DNA of 50,071 bases from Aquiflexum sp. TKW24L (GTDB lineage Bacteria; Bacteroidota; Bacteroidia; Cytophagales; Cyclobacteriaceae), in assembly GCF_023502205.1 (NCBI RefSeq), contig NZ_JAMFLG010000032.1:1-50071 (forward strand). Reading direction: 5' to 3'. Below the pieces are notes generated by a model. The model did not search any database. It was not told where the DNA came from and saw only the letters and a program-made list of their open reading frames with translations. This document shows, piece after piece, positions 35,570-44,377 of the stretch; the first letter of the stretch is position 1; the number at the start of each line of letters is the position of its first letter. Both the position numbers and the translations under genes were made by a program.

Positions 35570-35777
35570 TTAAAAAATCTCTTGCTGACTGTTTAGGTAA
35601 TTCACCCTTTTGGATTTTGTTGACTTGATTTAAACTGCTTTGGACTTCTGACAAGAATTCTTGATATTCTTTCTGATCGATTACCTCAAAATCAATTTTC
35701 AGGGATTTTAGAAATTCTTTGATAGCTTTTACCTGAGCATCATCTTTAGTAAACGCTTTAATATTTAAAGTTTGCAT
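35559..35777 (-). CDS. Antitoxin of the RelE/ParE-type pair
   Basis: Seventy-two residues from the ATG at 35775-35777 (a GTG two codons upstream is also possible). The start M-Q-T-L-N-I-K-A-F suits a beta strand DNA-binding or dimerisation element, then a helical acidic middle and an amphipathic tail (Q-K-G-E-L-P-K-Q-S-A-R-D-F-L) that would cover the toxin. No named antitoxin family is recognisable with certainty. Position directly upstream of, and overlapping, the toxin is the main argument. Confidence 0.7.
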   Translation of the reverse strand: MQTLNIKAFTKDDAQVKAIKEFLKSLKIDFEVIDQKEYQEFLSEVQSSLNQVNKIQKGELPKQSARDFLNEI

Positions 35778-35892
35778 ACCCACTCATTTTTTGAAATTCA
35801 TTTTAAATATACGAAAAAAAAAAATTTTGGTGGTTCATGGATTAAGCAGGAAAGCATTTTAAAAGAAAAAAAATTACATTTTCTATAGTTCT

Positions 35893-35934
35893 AAAAAAGA
35901 AAAACCCTTCAAACTGACTAAAGTTTAAAGGGTT
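35893..35934 (-). terminator. Intrinsic terminator of purH
   Basis: In minus sense a 13-bp stem (AACCCTTTAAACT with AGTTTGAAGGGTT, one wobble) is followed by TTTCTTTTTT. It lies 28 bases after the purH stop, beyond a short GA-rich word tract at 35938-35962. Confidence 0.88.
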
Positions 35935-35937
35935 CAT

Positions 35938-35962
35938 CCTCTCGGCTCTCGCTTCTCGCCTC
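35938..35962 (-). repeat. GA-rich word tract between purH stop and terminator
   Basis: In transcript sense the tract repeats the word GCGAGA/GCCGAGA several times (GGCGAG, AAGCGAGA, GCCGAGA). It directly follows the purH stop codon and directly precedes the terminator. Compare the tracts after the UbiA, hmgA and phosphoesterase genes. Confidence 0.6.
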
Positions 35963-37489
35963 TTAATGCTTGAAATGCCTCACACCCGTCATCACCATAC
36001 TCATTCCATGTGCATCGCAAAAGGCGATACTGTCTTGGTCCTTGATGGATCCGCCTGGTTGGACGACAGCCGTGATGCCTGCTTCATGTGCGATTTCCAC
36101 ACAATCTGGAAATGGGAAAAATGCGTCTGAAGCCATCACGGCTCCTTTCAGCTCAAAATTAAAGGATTTTGCCTTCTCAATCGCTTGTCTCAATGCATCT
36201 ACCCTTGATGTTTGTCCTACTCCCGAGGCAAACAATTGGTTACTGTTGCTCAGGATGATGGTGTTGGATTTGGTATGTTTGCAGACTTTGGCAGCAAATA
36301 CCAAAGCGTCCTGTTCTTCGTCCGTTGGAGTGATTTTGGTCACCAACTTAAAGTCGGCTTTGGTTTCTGTTTTCAAATCTTTGTCTTGCTCGATGATGCC
36401 ATTGAGCAAAGTTTTGATTTGCTTCATGCCCTCGATCTGTATTTTCTGCCTCAGAAGGATTCTATTTTTCTTTCCTTTGAGCAATGCCAAAGCTTCCTCG
36501 TCAAAAGATGGAGCGATCAACACTTCAAAGAAAAGGCTGTGCATTTCTTCTGCTGACGCAAGGTCCACGTTTTGGTTGGTGATCAAAACTCCTCCAAAAG
36601 CAGAAGTCGTATCCGCTTCAAATGCTTTCTTGTAAGCTTCCTGAACAGTGTTTGCTGTAGCGACACCACAGGCATTGGTATGTTTTAGAATGGCAAATGC
36701 CGTTTCTCCTTCAAATTCCGCAATCAAAGCCACCGCTGCATCCACATCCACCAAGTTGTTGTAGGAAAGTTCTTTTCCATTCAATTGGTCAAACAATGCC
36801 TCCATGTCTCCATAGAAATGAGCAGCTTGATGAGGATTTTCTCCGTAGCGCAAAGCCTTTGCTTTTGTTTCGGAGATTTTGAGGGCAGGGATATTTTCCG
36901 TTTGGTTGAAAAAGTTGAAAATATGGGTGTCATAATTGGAGGAAACCTGAAATGCCTGCGCTGCAAAATAACGCCTATCTTCCAAAGTCGTTGCGCCATC
37001 TTGTCGGCTTAGTCTTTCCTCAAGTTCAGCATATTGGCTTTTGGAGGCGATGATGACGACATCCTTGAAGTTCTTAGCGGCAGCACGGATGAGGGAAATT
37101 CCTCCAATGTCTATTTTTTCGATAATATCAGCTTCGGATGCTCCTGAAGCGACCGTTTCTCCAAATGGATACAAGTCCACAATCACTAGGTCAATGGCAG
37201 GAATATCAAACTCAGCAGCTTGAGAAATATCCCCTGAATGGTCTCTGCGGTGGAGGATTCCTCCGAATATTTTTGGATGAAGTGTTTTAACCCTACCTCC
37301 AAAGATGGAAGGATAACCCGTCAGTTCCTCCACAGGGATGACTTCAGCACCTTGTTGTTCGATAAAAGCCTGGGTGCCGCCGGTGGAGTATATGGTTACT
37401 CCTTGGGATTTCAATTGGGCAATGATAGGTTCGAGATTGTCTTTGTAATAGACCGAAATGAGGGCGGATTGTATTTTTTTGGTAGCCAT
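35963..37489 (-). CDS. purH: Bifunctional AICAR formyltransferase / IMP cyclohydrolase
   Basis: A 508-residue cytosolic enzyme for the last two steps of de novo IMP synthesis. The N-terminal ~190 residues are the MGS-like cyclohydrolase domain (Y-S-T-G-G-T, V-K-T-L-H-P-K-I-F-G-G-I). The transformylase half carries L-R-Y-G-E-N-P-H-Q and K-H-T-N-A-C-G (the catalytic Lys-His pair) and ends A-F-C-D-A-H-G-M-S-M-V-M-T-G-V-R-H-F-K-H, the usual PurH terminus. Length and termini are complete. purN follows upstream on the same strand after about 108 bases. Confidence 0.98.
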   Translation of the reverse strand: MATKKIQSALISVYYKDNLEPIIAQLKSQGVTIYSTGGTQAFIEQQGAEVIPVEELTGYPSIFGGRVKTLHPKIFGGILHRRDHSGDISQAAEFDIPAIDLVIVDLYPFGETVASGASEADIIEKIDIGGISLIRAAAKNFKDVVIIASKSQYAELEERLSRQDGATTLEDRRYFAAQAFQVSSNYDTHIFNFFNQTENIPALKISETKAKALRYGENPHQAAHFYGDMEALFDQLNGKELSYNNLVDVDAAVALIAEFEGETAFAILKHTNACGVATANTVQEAYKKAFEADTTSAFGGVLITNQNVDLASAEEMHSLFFEVLIAPSFDEEALALLKGKKNRILLRQKIQIEGMKQIKTLLNGIIEQDKDLKTETKADFKLVTKITPTDEEQDALVFAAKVCKHTKSNTIILSNSNQLFASGVGQTSRVDALRQAIEKAKSFNFELKGAVMASDAFFPFPDCVEIAHEAGITAVVQPGGSIKDQDSIAFCDAHGMSMVMTGVRHFKH

Positions 37490-37597
37490 GTTTAAATAAA
37501 TCCCACGGACACACTAAGTCAAAAAGAAAATAGTGTGCAGAGAGGATGAGTTATATGGAGAATTTTTTGAAGTCGCAAAGGTAGGAAAACCAAGGGA

Positions 37598-38155
37598 TTA
37601 TAGCAGGCTTTCAATCACATTTGGGAAGTATTTGTGCTCGAGTTGGTGGACCTTGTGGGCGATGTCGTCAGGGCTATCGGTAGGACTCACCGATACAGCG
37701 GCCTGAAAGATGATTTTTCCTTCGTCATAATGTTCATTTACCAAATGGATGGTAATGCCTGTTTCGGCATCCCCTGCATCTTTCACCGCTTGGTGTACAT
37801 GGGCACCGTACATGCTTTTTCCTCCATAATTTGGCAAGAGGGCAGGGTGGATGTTGACGATTTGATTTGGGTAAGCTTGAATGAGATTGTCAGGAATTTT
37901 GAGAAGGAAGCCTGCCAAGACTACCAAATCTATCCCCAAATCTTGGAGTTGGTCAGTCAGTATTCCGGCCTCAAGTTCTGATTTTGAAAAAATGATTGTA
38001 GGAACCTGGAATTTCTTAGCCCTTTCCAATACAAATGCGTCTTTTTTGTTTGAAGCCACAAGGACCACTTGGCCTTTTGAGGAGTTTTGGAAATACTCCA
38101 TGATCTTTTCGGCATTGGTACCGCTACCGGAAGCAAGGATGGCTATTTTTTTCAA
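37598..38155 (-). CDS. purN: Phosphoribosylglycinamide formyltransferase
   Basis: A 185-residue GART that transfers a formyl group from 10-formyl-tetrahydrofolate to GAR in purine synthesis. Signatures: I-A-I-L-A-S-G-S-G-T-N-A (4-15, phosphate loop), V-L-A-G-F-L (79-84), H-P-A-L-L-P (102-107, with catalytic Asn/His N-I-H-P) and D-A-G-D-A-E-T-G-I-T-I-H (127-138, catalytic Asp). The protein is the usual short bacterial form. It lies upstream of purH and reads in the same direction, so the two may be co-transcribed, although the 108-base gap may hold a promoter. Confidence 0.96.
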   Translation of the reverse strand: MKKIAILASGSGTNAEKIMEYFQNSSKGQVVLVASNKKDAFVLERAKKFQVPTIIFSKSELEAGILTDQLQDLGIDLVVLAGFLLKIPDNLIQAYPNQIVNIHPALLPNYGGKSMYGAHVHQAVKDAGDAETGITIHLVNEHYDEGKIIFQAAVSVSPTDSPDDIAHKVHQLEHKYFPNVIESLL

Positions 38156-38252
38156 AGTTGCTAGGTTTTTTTGAAGCTGTAAAAATAGAGGATTGGTGTC
38201 TAAAATTCCTTTTTAATCCTAGAATAAATCATCCCAGGTTTTTTCTGATAAT

Positions 38253-38311
38253 TATTGTTCTGAACCCAATACAATTTTAACCCACAATTGTCTTGAACTC
38301 AAAACAATTTC
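38253..38311 (-). repeat. Two tandem ATTGT...ACAAT hairpin repeats
   Basis: ATTGT...ACAAT units at 38253-38274 and 38287-38308 are about 80% identical, 34 bases apart, and each is nearly self-complementary with an inner TTGA/TCAA-like stem. They follow the word tract after the UbiA gene in transcript sense, so they may act as processing or termination structures. Confidence 0.5.
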
Positions 38312-38318
38312 TAATGTC

Positions 38319-38357
38319 TTGCTTCTCAAATCTCAAATCTCACGTCTCAAATCTAAC
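38319..38357 (-). repeat. Word tract after the UbiA stop
   Basis: In minus sense the words GATTTGAGA are repeated about three times with small changes (GATTTGAGACGTGAGATTTG...). It runs straight on from the UbiA stop codon. Confidence 0.6.
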
Positions 38358-39230
38358 CTACAAAAAAGCCATGCTCAAAATCCCGGTGAACATCAGCATT
38401 TTGGAAAGAATGCTCAGTTGGGTGAAATGAGCTTTGCGGTCAGCCATGTATATTTTGTACATAAAGATGAAAAAGAGGATGCTCAAGCCCCCAAAGTAAA
38501 AATAAAGCTGGGTATTATTGATCTTGAAAGTAACTATCAAAATAGCACTGATAAAACAAAAGGCGATCGTAAAAATGATCCTTTTGGTATTGCGGAAGCC
38601 AAAAACAATTGGAAGCGTGCGGCAACCGTGTTTTCTATCGCCTTGCCGGTCTTCGATGTCTTTGATGATTTCTCGGATCAGGTTGATGAAAAAAGCGAAA
38701 ATGGCGTAAGTGAGTACCAATAATTCTGATTTTTGATAATAATAACCTATCATCCAAATGGCAGTCCCCGTCAGCAATGCCACGGTGAAATTTCCAATAA
38801 AAGGCAACCGTTTCAAGGAATTACTATAAAGCCAAAGTAAGAACGAAGCGATGAAGTTGATCAACGCAATTCTTGGACTGACAATCAGCCCGATCCCGAC
38901 GCCGGTGACATTGAGGATAGAATGGAGAAAAATAGCCATGCGTCTTTTCATCCCCTTGCCAATAATGACTTCATCAGGTTTGTTGACATAGTCTATTTTG
39001 ACATCATAATAGTCATTGATCATATAACCGGCAGCTGTCAGGATGACTGTAGAGATAATGATCAGATAAAGGTTGATATCTTGTAGGACAGGAAGTCCCT
39101 GTCGGGTGGTCTCTACCAAAAAATACGCCGTCATCAGCTGTGCAAAAGCCACAATCACCAGATTGAGTGGTCTGCTGATTTTGAGAAGACTCCAAAAGGA
39201 AAGTCTTTGGGCTTTGGTTGTGGCGTTCAT
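38358..39230 (-). CDS. UbiA-family prenyltransferase, geranylgeranylglycerol-phosphate type
   Basis: A 290-residue inner-membrane protein with about 8-9 helices. The first Asp-rich motif is N-D-Y-Y-D-V-K-I-D (72-80), the second lies in D-I-E-D-R-Q-G-D-R (near 193-201); both hold Mg2+ and prenyl diphosphate. Sequence style matches the UbiA branch annotated geranylgeranylglycerol-phosphate geranylgeranyltransferase in Bacteroidota, whose physiological product there is not settled; menaquinone or other quinone prenylation is an alternative. It lies about 200 bases from purN and is not clearly in its operon. Confidence 0.88.
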   Translation of the reverse strand: MNATTKAQRLSFWSLLKISRPLNLVIVAFAQLMTAYFLVETTRQGLPVLQDINLYLIIISTVILTAAGYMINDYYDVKIDYVNKPDEVIIGKGMKRRMAIFLHSILNVTGVGIGLIVSPRIALINFIASFLLWLYSNSLKRLPFIGNFTVALLTGTAIWMIGYYYQKSELLVLTYAIFAFFINLIREIIKDIEDRQGDRKHGCRTLPIVFGFRNTKRIIFTIAFCFISAILIVTFKINNTQLYFYFGGLSILFFIFMYKIYMADRKAHFTQLSILSKMLMFTGILSMAFL

Positions 39231-39243
39231 AGTTCAAAATTAA

Positions 39244-39280
39244 GAGAAAAAGGTCAGGAACTTGGATAAATTCCTGACCT
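39244..39280 (-). terminator. Intrinsic terminator of the M24 peptidase gene
   Basis: AGGTCAGGAA (39251-39260) and TTCCTGACCT (39271-39280) are exact complements around a 10-base loop. In minus sense the stem is followed by TTTTTCTCTT. It lies 38 bases after the peptidase stop and just before the UbiA start. Confidence 0.85.
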
Positions 39281-39318
39281 CAATCAACTTTATTTTAAGC
39301 CGTTAGGTTTTCGCTATT

Positions 39319-40743
39319 TTACTTGGTGCCACTCAAAACGGGAAGTCCTGTTTTTTGGAGGAGGCCATCTTCTTTCATCAATTTTTCGATGTCAGCTATT
39401 TTTCTGGGTACAAATTCACTCAGGTTTTCATTACCATCCTCGGTGATCAGGATATTATCTTCGATCCTAATGCCGATTTTCCACCATTTGGGATCTACCG
39501 GACTTCCCTCAGGAATGTAAATACCAGGTTCTACAGTCAAAATCATACCGGGTTCCAATATACCGTAAGCACCTCTGTCATGTACATCCAAACCAAGATG
39601 ATGGCCGATACCGTGGGGAAAATAGGGATGGCGTTCACCGGCTTTGACCAAGCCCAACTTGATAAGTCCTTCGTCTATTACCTCACTGGCAGCGGCACCG
39701 ACATCTCTGAAATCGCCGCCGACTGTACAAGCCTTGGTGCCAGCTTCTAAGGCTTTCAGGACAATTTCATAAATCGCTTTTTCCTCAGGAGAGAAAACAC
39801 CCTTTACCGGCGCTGTCCGGGTAATGTCGCCGGAATATCCTCTGTATTCTGCTCCGACATCCATCAAGACAACTCCTTCTTTAAGATCGACCACGCCATT
39901 GTCTACATAATGAAGGATGGTAGAATTGTTGCCCGAACCGACAATAGAGCCATATCCTACATATTCTGCCCCCATGGCTTTGTGCACAAATTCGTGTACA
40001 CCTTGGATTCCTCTTTCGGTAGTGCCGGGTTGGATCGAACGAAAGGCTTCCATATGTCCATAGCCTGAGATGGCTACTGCTTTTCGTAAGATCTGGATTT
40101 CTTCCTCAGTTTTGATCACTCTCAATCTTTCCATTATATTGTTCAGCGCTATGTCAGCTGGCTTCAAAGGCGTGGAATGGGCCGATCTCAATGCAGCGAC
40201 CATTGCTTTCAGAGGATTGTTGTAATCATTTCTTTCAATTTCACCGAGGTCAAAAGAAAAAACACTTTTCAACTGCTTGAGGTCTATTGCGGGAGTTTTG
40301 AGAAAATTTGAATAAAGATATACATGCTCAAATCCGAGATTTTCTTTGACGCCTTCCACACCGAGTCTTTCACCGTCCCATTGTTCCTTTGCAGGATCTT
40401 TGGGTTGGATATAGATGATTTCGCTGACTGATTTGCCATCGATGGTTTGAGGTGTTTTGAAGACGATCAAGGCAGAATTTGGTTCCCTGAAACCAGTGAA
40501 ATAATAAAAGTCGGAATTTGGTCTGTAGGTGAAATCAGTGTCGTTTGACCTGTTTTTGACCGGATTGTTAAAAAAAACTGCAGCTGAGTTTTCCGGCAAA
40601 AGATTTCTTAAAGCCTCCCTTCGGCCTTTGTGGAATTCGGGGCTTAAGCCATCATTGAAAAAAGATTGGGCAATGAGGTTGTTTTCAGATAAAAGGAAAG
40701 TAATTAAAGCAAAAAGGAAAATAAAGGTGAATTTATTCTTCAT
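39319..40743 (-). CDS. Exported Xaa-Pro aminopeptidase, M24B family
   Basis: A 474-residue protein with a signal peptide (hydrophobic 6-22, cleavage likely before Gln26). The aminopeptidase P N-terminal domain contains N-P-V-K-N-R-S-N-D-T-D-F and Y-F-T-G-F; the pita-bread domain has the five metal ligands: two Asp (D-V-G-A-E-Y-R-G-Y-S-G-D-I-T-R), His (G-I-G-H-H-L-G), Glu (V-E-P-G-I-Y) and Glu (I-E-D-N-I). It removes N-terminal residues before Pro in the periplasm. Complete and normal length. No operon partner is close. Confidence 0.95.
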   Translation of the reverse strand: MKNKFTFIFLFALITFLLSENNLIAQSFFNDGLSPEFHKGRREALRNLLPENSAAVFFNNPVKNRSNDTDFTYRPNSDFYYFTGFREPNSALIVFKTPQTIDGKSVSEIIYIQPKDPAKEQWDGERLGVEGVKENLGFEHVYLYSNFLKTPAIDLKQLKSVFSFDLGEIERNDYNNPLKAMVAALRSAHSTPLKPADIALNNIMERLRVIKTEEEIQILRKAVAISGYGHMEAFRSIQPGTTERGIQGVHEFVHKAMGAEYVGYGSIVGSGNNSTILHYVDNGVVDLKEGVVLMDVGAEYRGYSGDITRTAPVKGVFSPEEKAIYEIVLKALEAGTKACTVGGDFRDVGAAASEVIDEGLIKLGLVKAGERHPYFPHGIGHHLGLDVHDRGAYGILEPGMILTVEPGIYIPEGSPVDPKWWKIGIRIEDNILITEDGNENLSEFVPRKIADIEKLMKEDGLLQKTGLPVLSGTK

Positions 40744-40914
40744 TGAATGTTAACATTTGATTAAGCTGGAAATATAGGGTCCCTTTTATCAAAAAGTAAA
40801 CCAGTCATGAAATATTGAGTCACATCCCTGTCAATTCTATACCTCTTAACATAAAGGTAAAAAGCTCCCAAATTTGAAATCCTTATATTCGCCTAAATTT
40901 AAATCCATTTGAGA

Positions 40915-42558
40915 ATGAAAAAATTGATAGCCGTTTTCATGTTTGTACTTTTTAGCCTTCCGGCATTTGCCCAAAACCAAAAAAATGCACCTGCTTCCAA
41001 ACCTAAGATTGTCGTGGGGATTGTGGTGGATCAGATGCGGCAGGAGTATTTTTACAAGTTTCAGGACAGGTATACCGAAGGTGGATTCAAGAGGTTGATG
41101 AGAGACGGCTTCATGATGAAAAATGCGCATTATAATTATATTCCAACATACACCGGACCAGGGCATGCGTCGATCTATACAGGGACAACACCGGCTACAC
41201 ACGGGGTTATTGCCAATGATTGGTATGTAAGAAGATTGAACAGAACAATTTATTGTGCTGAAGACAGCACTGTCAATGCAGTCGGAGGTTCGGTTGAGAA
41301 TGGGAAAATTTCTCCAAGAAATATGTATTCAACCACTATCTCGGATGAATTGAGATTTGCATCAAACAAAAGGTCCAAAGTGGTGGCTATTGCCATCAAG
41401 GACAGGGGGGCATCTTTGCCTGCAGGGCATTTGGGAGATGCTTATTGGTTTGATAGCAATACCGGTAATTTTATGACCTCGACCTATTATTATGACTCTT
41501 TGCCGGCGTGGGTGCAAAAATTCAATGAAAGAAAGTTAGCAGACAAGTACCTATCCCAAAAATGGGAAACCCTATTCCCAATAGATACTTATAAGCAGAG
41601 CATTGCAGATGATAATGATTTTGAGGGGCCGTTTATAGGACAAGAGAAAACAGTTTTTCCATATGACCTGCCAAGTCTGAGGGAAAATAACGGCGGATTT
41701 GGATTGATTTCGGTTACACCTTTTGGCAATACCCTTACATTGGACATGGCATATGCTGCCATCGAAGGTGAGAAGTTGGGAAAAAGTGGAGAGACCGATT
41801 TGTTGGCGGTAAGCTTCTCTTCACCCGATTACATCGGACACCGTTTTGGACCGACGGCTGTGGAATTGGAAGACAACTACTTAAGGCTGGACAGGGAGTT
41901 GGAGCAATTTTTTAAATACTTGGACAAAGAATACGGGAAAGATGAATACCTCGTATTCCTGACAGCTGACCATGGAGTTGCGGATATAGTGGAATATATG
42001 TTGAGCGAAAACGTGCCTGCGGGCAATTTCAACACCCGCTATATCTTAACCCAAATGCGTGGATTTTCTATTTTGAAATATGGTGAAGGCAATTGGATTT
42101 CAAATTTTTCCAATGAGCAGGTTTTTCTAAACTATGATCTCGCAAAGGAAAAAGGAGTAAACATCGAGGAAATGCAGAGGGATCTTGCTGAATTTTTGTT
42201 GAAGTTTCCGGGAATCAAAGAAGTCTATACTGCAACAGATATGCGAAGAATGGACTATTTGACAGGAAGGAAGTCACTTCTCCAAATGGGGTATAACCAC
42301 AAAGCTTCAGGAGATTTGTTGCTACTCCTCGAACCCGGTTGGTTGAGCAGTTCATATAGAGGCACGACCCACGGGACAGGATATACTTATGACACCCATG
42401 TGCCTATCGTATTTATGGGATGGAATGTTCCACAGGGGGAAAGTTCAAGATATGCGACCGTGACAGACATCGCTCCGACACTTTCCATGATGCTTGATAT
42501 CCGACTTCCAAACGGTGCTACCGGACAGCCGATATTGGAAATAGTGGATAAGAAATGA
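40915..42558 (+). CDS. Exported PafA-like alkaline phosphatase
   Basis: Start taken at the ATG at 40915 because a TTG two codons before it is weak. About 547 residues with a signal peptide ending before Gln (F-A-Q-N). Metal and active-site motifs of the alkaline phosphatase superfamily: Asp in V-V-D-Q-M-R, nucleophilic Thr in P-T-Y-T-G-P-G-H-A-S-I-Y, T-H-G-V-I-A-N-D, Asp/His in S-S-P-D-Y-I-G-H, T-A-D-H-G-V-A-D, and a late His in D-T-H-V-P-I. This order is that of PafA, a Ca2+/Zn2+ monoesterase with wide substrates. It frees phosphate in the periplasm. Unlike most neighbours it is on the plus strand and divergent from the M24 gene. Confidence 0.93.
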   Translation: MKKLIAVFMFVLFSLPAFAQNQKNAPASKPKIVVGIVVDQMRQEYFYKFQDRYTEGGFKRLMRDGFMMKNAHYNYIPTYTGPGHASIYTGTTPATHGVIANDWYVRRLNRTIYCAEDSTVNAVGGSVENGKISPRNMYSTTISDELRFASNKRSKVVAIAIKDRGASLPAGHLGDAYWFDSNTGNFMTSTYYYDSLPAWVQKFNERKLADKYLSQKWETLFPIDTYKQSIADDNDFEGPFIGQEKTVFPYDLPSLRENNGGFGLISVTPFGNTLTLDMAYAAIEGEKLGKSGETDLLAVSFSSPDYIGHRFGPTAVELEDNYLRLDRELEQFFKYLDKEYGKDEYLVFLTADHGVADIVEYMLSENVPAGNFNTRYILTQMRGFSILKYGEGNWISNFSNEQVFLNYDLAKEKGVNIEEMQRDLAEFLLKFPGIKEVYTATDMRRMDYLTGRKSLLQMGYNHKASGDLLLLLEPGWLSSSYRGTTHGTGYTYDTHVPIVFMGWNVPQGESSRYATVTDIAPTLSMMLDIRLPNGATGQPILEIVDKK

Positions 42559-42565
42559 TCTAAAA

Positions 42566-42596
42566 AGATAGATATTGGGATATTTGGATAATATCT
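42566..42596 (+). repeat. GATATT/GGATA word tract after the PafA stop
   Basis: In sense orientation GATATTGGGATATTTGGATAA follows 8 bases after the stop and uses the same words as the tract after the phosphoesterase gene. A second short set with repeated CCATAG follows at 42599-42626. Confidence 0.5.
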
Positions 42597-42715
42597 GTCC
42601 ATAGACCACAGTCGACAGTCCATAGCCACTTCAATTGAACCTAACTCCGAGTCTTAAATGGTTAAGGAAAGAAAGTGTAAATACATAACTAGGATATTTA
42701 GATTTAATCATTTTC

Positions 42716-42760
42716 AAAAAAAAAGAACAGCTTCCCATTTTTAACGGGAAGCTGTTTTGA
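42716..42760. terminator. Bidirectional terminator between PafA and hmgA
   Basis: AACAGCTTCCC (42726-42736) and GGGAAGCTGTT (42746-42756) are exact complements around ATTTTTAAC. In minus sense a T-rich run follows, and in plus sense TTGATTT follows, so it can serve both convergent genes. The minus direction is the better one. Confidence 0.88.
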
Positions 42761-42768
42761 TTTCAAAA

Positions 42769-42812
42769 CCTACTCAATTAACCTTTAACCAATTAACCAA
42801 ATAACCATTAAC
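42769..42812 (-). repeat. GGTTAAT word tract between hmgA stop and terminator
   Basis: In transcript sense GGTTAATGGTTATTTGGTTA and the following AATTGGTTAAAGGTTAAT repeat the word GGTTA five times. The tract begins at the hmgA stop codon and ends a few bases before the terminator at 42716-42760. Confidence 0.6.
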
Positions 42813-43976
42813 CTACTCCTTCCAAGACATAGGATAATTTGGATCAACAAATTCAAGACCTTGCGTAGTGACCTGCAAAGGTTTGAAAGTGTCAAGCATC
42901 ACGGCGATTTCTTCTGTGGATTTTGCACCGATGGATTTTTCAACAGTTCCCGGATGCGGGCCGTGAGGAAGTCCTCCCATATGGATGGTGAAGGAACCCC
43001 GGTCAATTCCTTTTCTGCTCATAAATTCTCCCTCGGCATAATAGAGCACTTCATCCGAATCGATATTGCTGTGGTTGTAGGGTGCCGGAATGGCTAAAGG
43101 ATGGTAATCAAAGAGCCTTGGAACAAAAGAACAGATCACAAATCCCCAAGCCTGAAAAGTCTGATGTACAGGGGGCGGTTGGTGGATTCTTCCTGTAATG
43201 GGTTCAAAATCATGGATCGAAAGTGCATAAGGATATAAATAACCATCCCATCCGACAATGTCTAAGGGGCTGTGTCCATAAGTATAGGGATGGAGCATTC
43301 CTCCTTTTTTGATTTGAACGAGGTAATCACCTTTTTCTGATTCGATCACCAATTCACTTGGCGTGCGGATATCCCTTTCGCAGTAGGGAGAATGTTCCAA
43401 CAATTGCCCGACTTCATTTCGATATCTTTTGACAGTTTCGATCGGACCTTGAGATTCGATCACCAATAGTCGCAGTGGTCCTTCTTCTTTCCATTCAAAC
43501 CTGTAAATCGTAGTACGGGGAATGACGATATAATCTCCTTGTCTTACTTCCAATTTTCCAAATTGGGAATACATCACACCTTCCCCATCATGGACATAGA
43601 TCAATTCGTCCCCATCCGCATTTTTGAAGAAAAAGTCCATTTTACGCTGTTCGGGTGTGCAAATGCCCATCATGACATCATTGTTCATCATGAGCATTTT
43701 GCGTGCTGAAAGGTAATCCTTACCGGTAATGCCCACTCCGGAGGTTTTTAGATGCGTCTGTTGCAGTCCATGGGCTTGGGCCGGTTCCCATGAATAGGGT
43801 GTAGGTTTACCGATGGATTTGACATCATTGGGATTGTAGATATGGTAAAGGTTAGAATAGATACCAGAGAATCCTTTGGAGCTGACCAGCTCCTCTTTGT
43901 ATAGGCTGCCTTCGGGCTGTCTGAACTGTGTATGTCTTTTTGGGGGAATATTCCCCAATCTGTGGTAGTAAGCCAT
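42813..43976 (-). CDS. hmgA: Homogentisate 1,2-dioxygenase
   Basis: A 387-residue cytosolic cupin enzyme that opens the ring of homogentisate in tyrosine and phenylalanine breakdown, using Fe(II). The N-terminal M-A-Y-Y-H-R-L-G-N-I-P-P-K-R-H-T-Q-F-R is the Bacteroidota form. Likely iron ligands are the His and Glu in Y-N-H-S-N-I-D-S-D-E-V-L-Y-Y and the His in H-M-G-G-L-P-H-G-P-H-P-G. Length is shorter than the ~440-residue animal enzyme but usual for the bacterial branch. Other genes of the pathway are not in the window. Confidence 0.93.
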   Translation of the reverse strand: MAYYHRLGNIPPKRHTQFRQPEGSLYKEELVSSKGFSGIYSNLYHIYNPNDVKSIGKPTPYSWEPAQAHGLQQTHLKTSGVGITGKDYLSARKMLMMNNDVMMGICTPEQRKMDFFFKNADGDELIYVHDGEGVMYSQFGKLEVRQGDYIVIPRTTIYRFEWKEEGPLRLLVIESQGPIETVKRYRNEVGQLLEHSPYCERDIRTPSELVIESEKGDYLVQIKKGGMLHPYTYGHSPLDIVGWDGYLYPYALSIHDFEPITGRIHQPPPVHQTFQAWGFVICSFVPRLFDYHPLAIPAPYNHSNIDSDEVLYYAEGEFMSRKGIDRGSFTIHMGGLPHGPHPGTVEKSIGAKSTEEIAVMLDTFKPLQVTTQGLEFVDPNYPMSWKE

Positions 43977-44055
43977 TTGTATTTGGGTTTATGTATCCAG
44001 CAAATTTAGAAAAAATGAAATACCATTCTTTGTGGATTAGAATTAAAGTCGGGGC

Positions 44056-44083
44056 AAAAAAAAAGAGCGGCTTGTGCCGCTCT
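44056..44083 (-). terminator. Intrinsic terminator of the CsbD gene
   Basis: AGAGCGGC and GCCGCTCT form an 8-bp stem around a 4-base loop, followed in minus sense by nine or more T. It lies about 18 bases after the CsbD stop. Confidence 0.9.
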
Positions 44084-44101
44084 ATCTTGATTTAGTATTT
44101 T

Positions 44102-44293
44102 TCAGTCTTTTCCAAAAAGGAATTGGGTTAGTTCGTCTTTTGCAGCTCCTGTTTTCTTTTGCAGCTTCCCGAGAAGTTGATCTTCCTGCCCTTCAGCATA
44201 AACAAGGTCATCATCTGTGAGTTCCCCATATTTTTCTTTTAATTTACCTTTTAACTGGTTCCAGTTTCCTTTAAGCTTTAGGTTCTCTGACAT
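44102..44293 (-). CDS. CsbD-family stress protein
   Basis: A 63-residue hydrophilic protein: M-S-E-N-L-K-L-K-G-N-W-N-Q-L-K-G-K-L-K-E-K-Y-G-E is the CsbD signature, with D-D-D-L and Q-L-L-G-K-L-Q-K-K-T-G in the second half. CsbD genes are induced by general stress (sigma-B in Bacillus); biochemical function is unknown. It is a single-gene unit, divergent from the GH16 gene, with its own terminator. Confidence 0.93.
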   Translation of the reverse strand: MSENLKLKGNWNQLKGKLKEKYGELTDDDLVYAEGQEDQLLGKLQKKTGAAKDELTQFLFGKD

Positions 44294-44377
44294 GATAGTT
44301 TTAGTTTAGGTTCAACATAAAATATATAATAAATTAAACAAAGACCATTCCAAAAGACAAAGTATAAAATATTTACC

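Noticed and set aside
35970-36635. Long plus-strand ORF (221 codons) over purH
   Set aside because: It is antisense to an unambiguous purH gene and has no recognisable domain.
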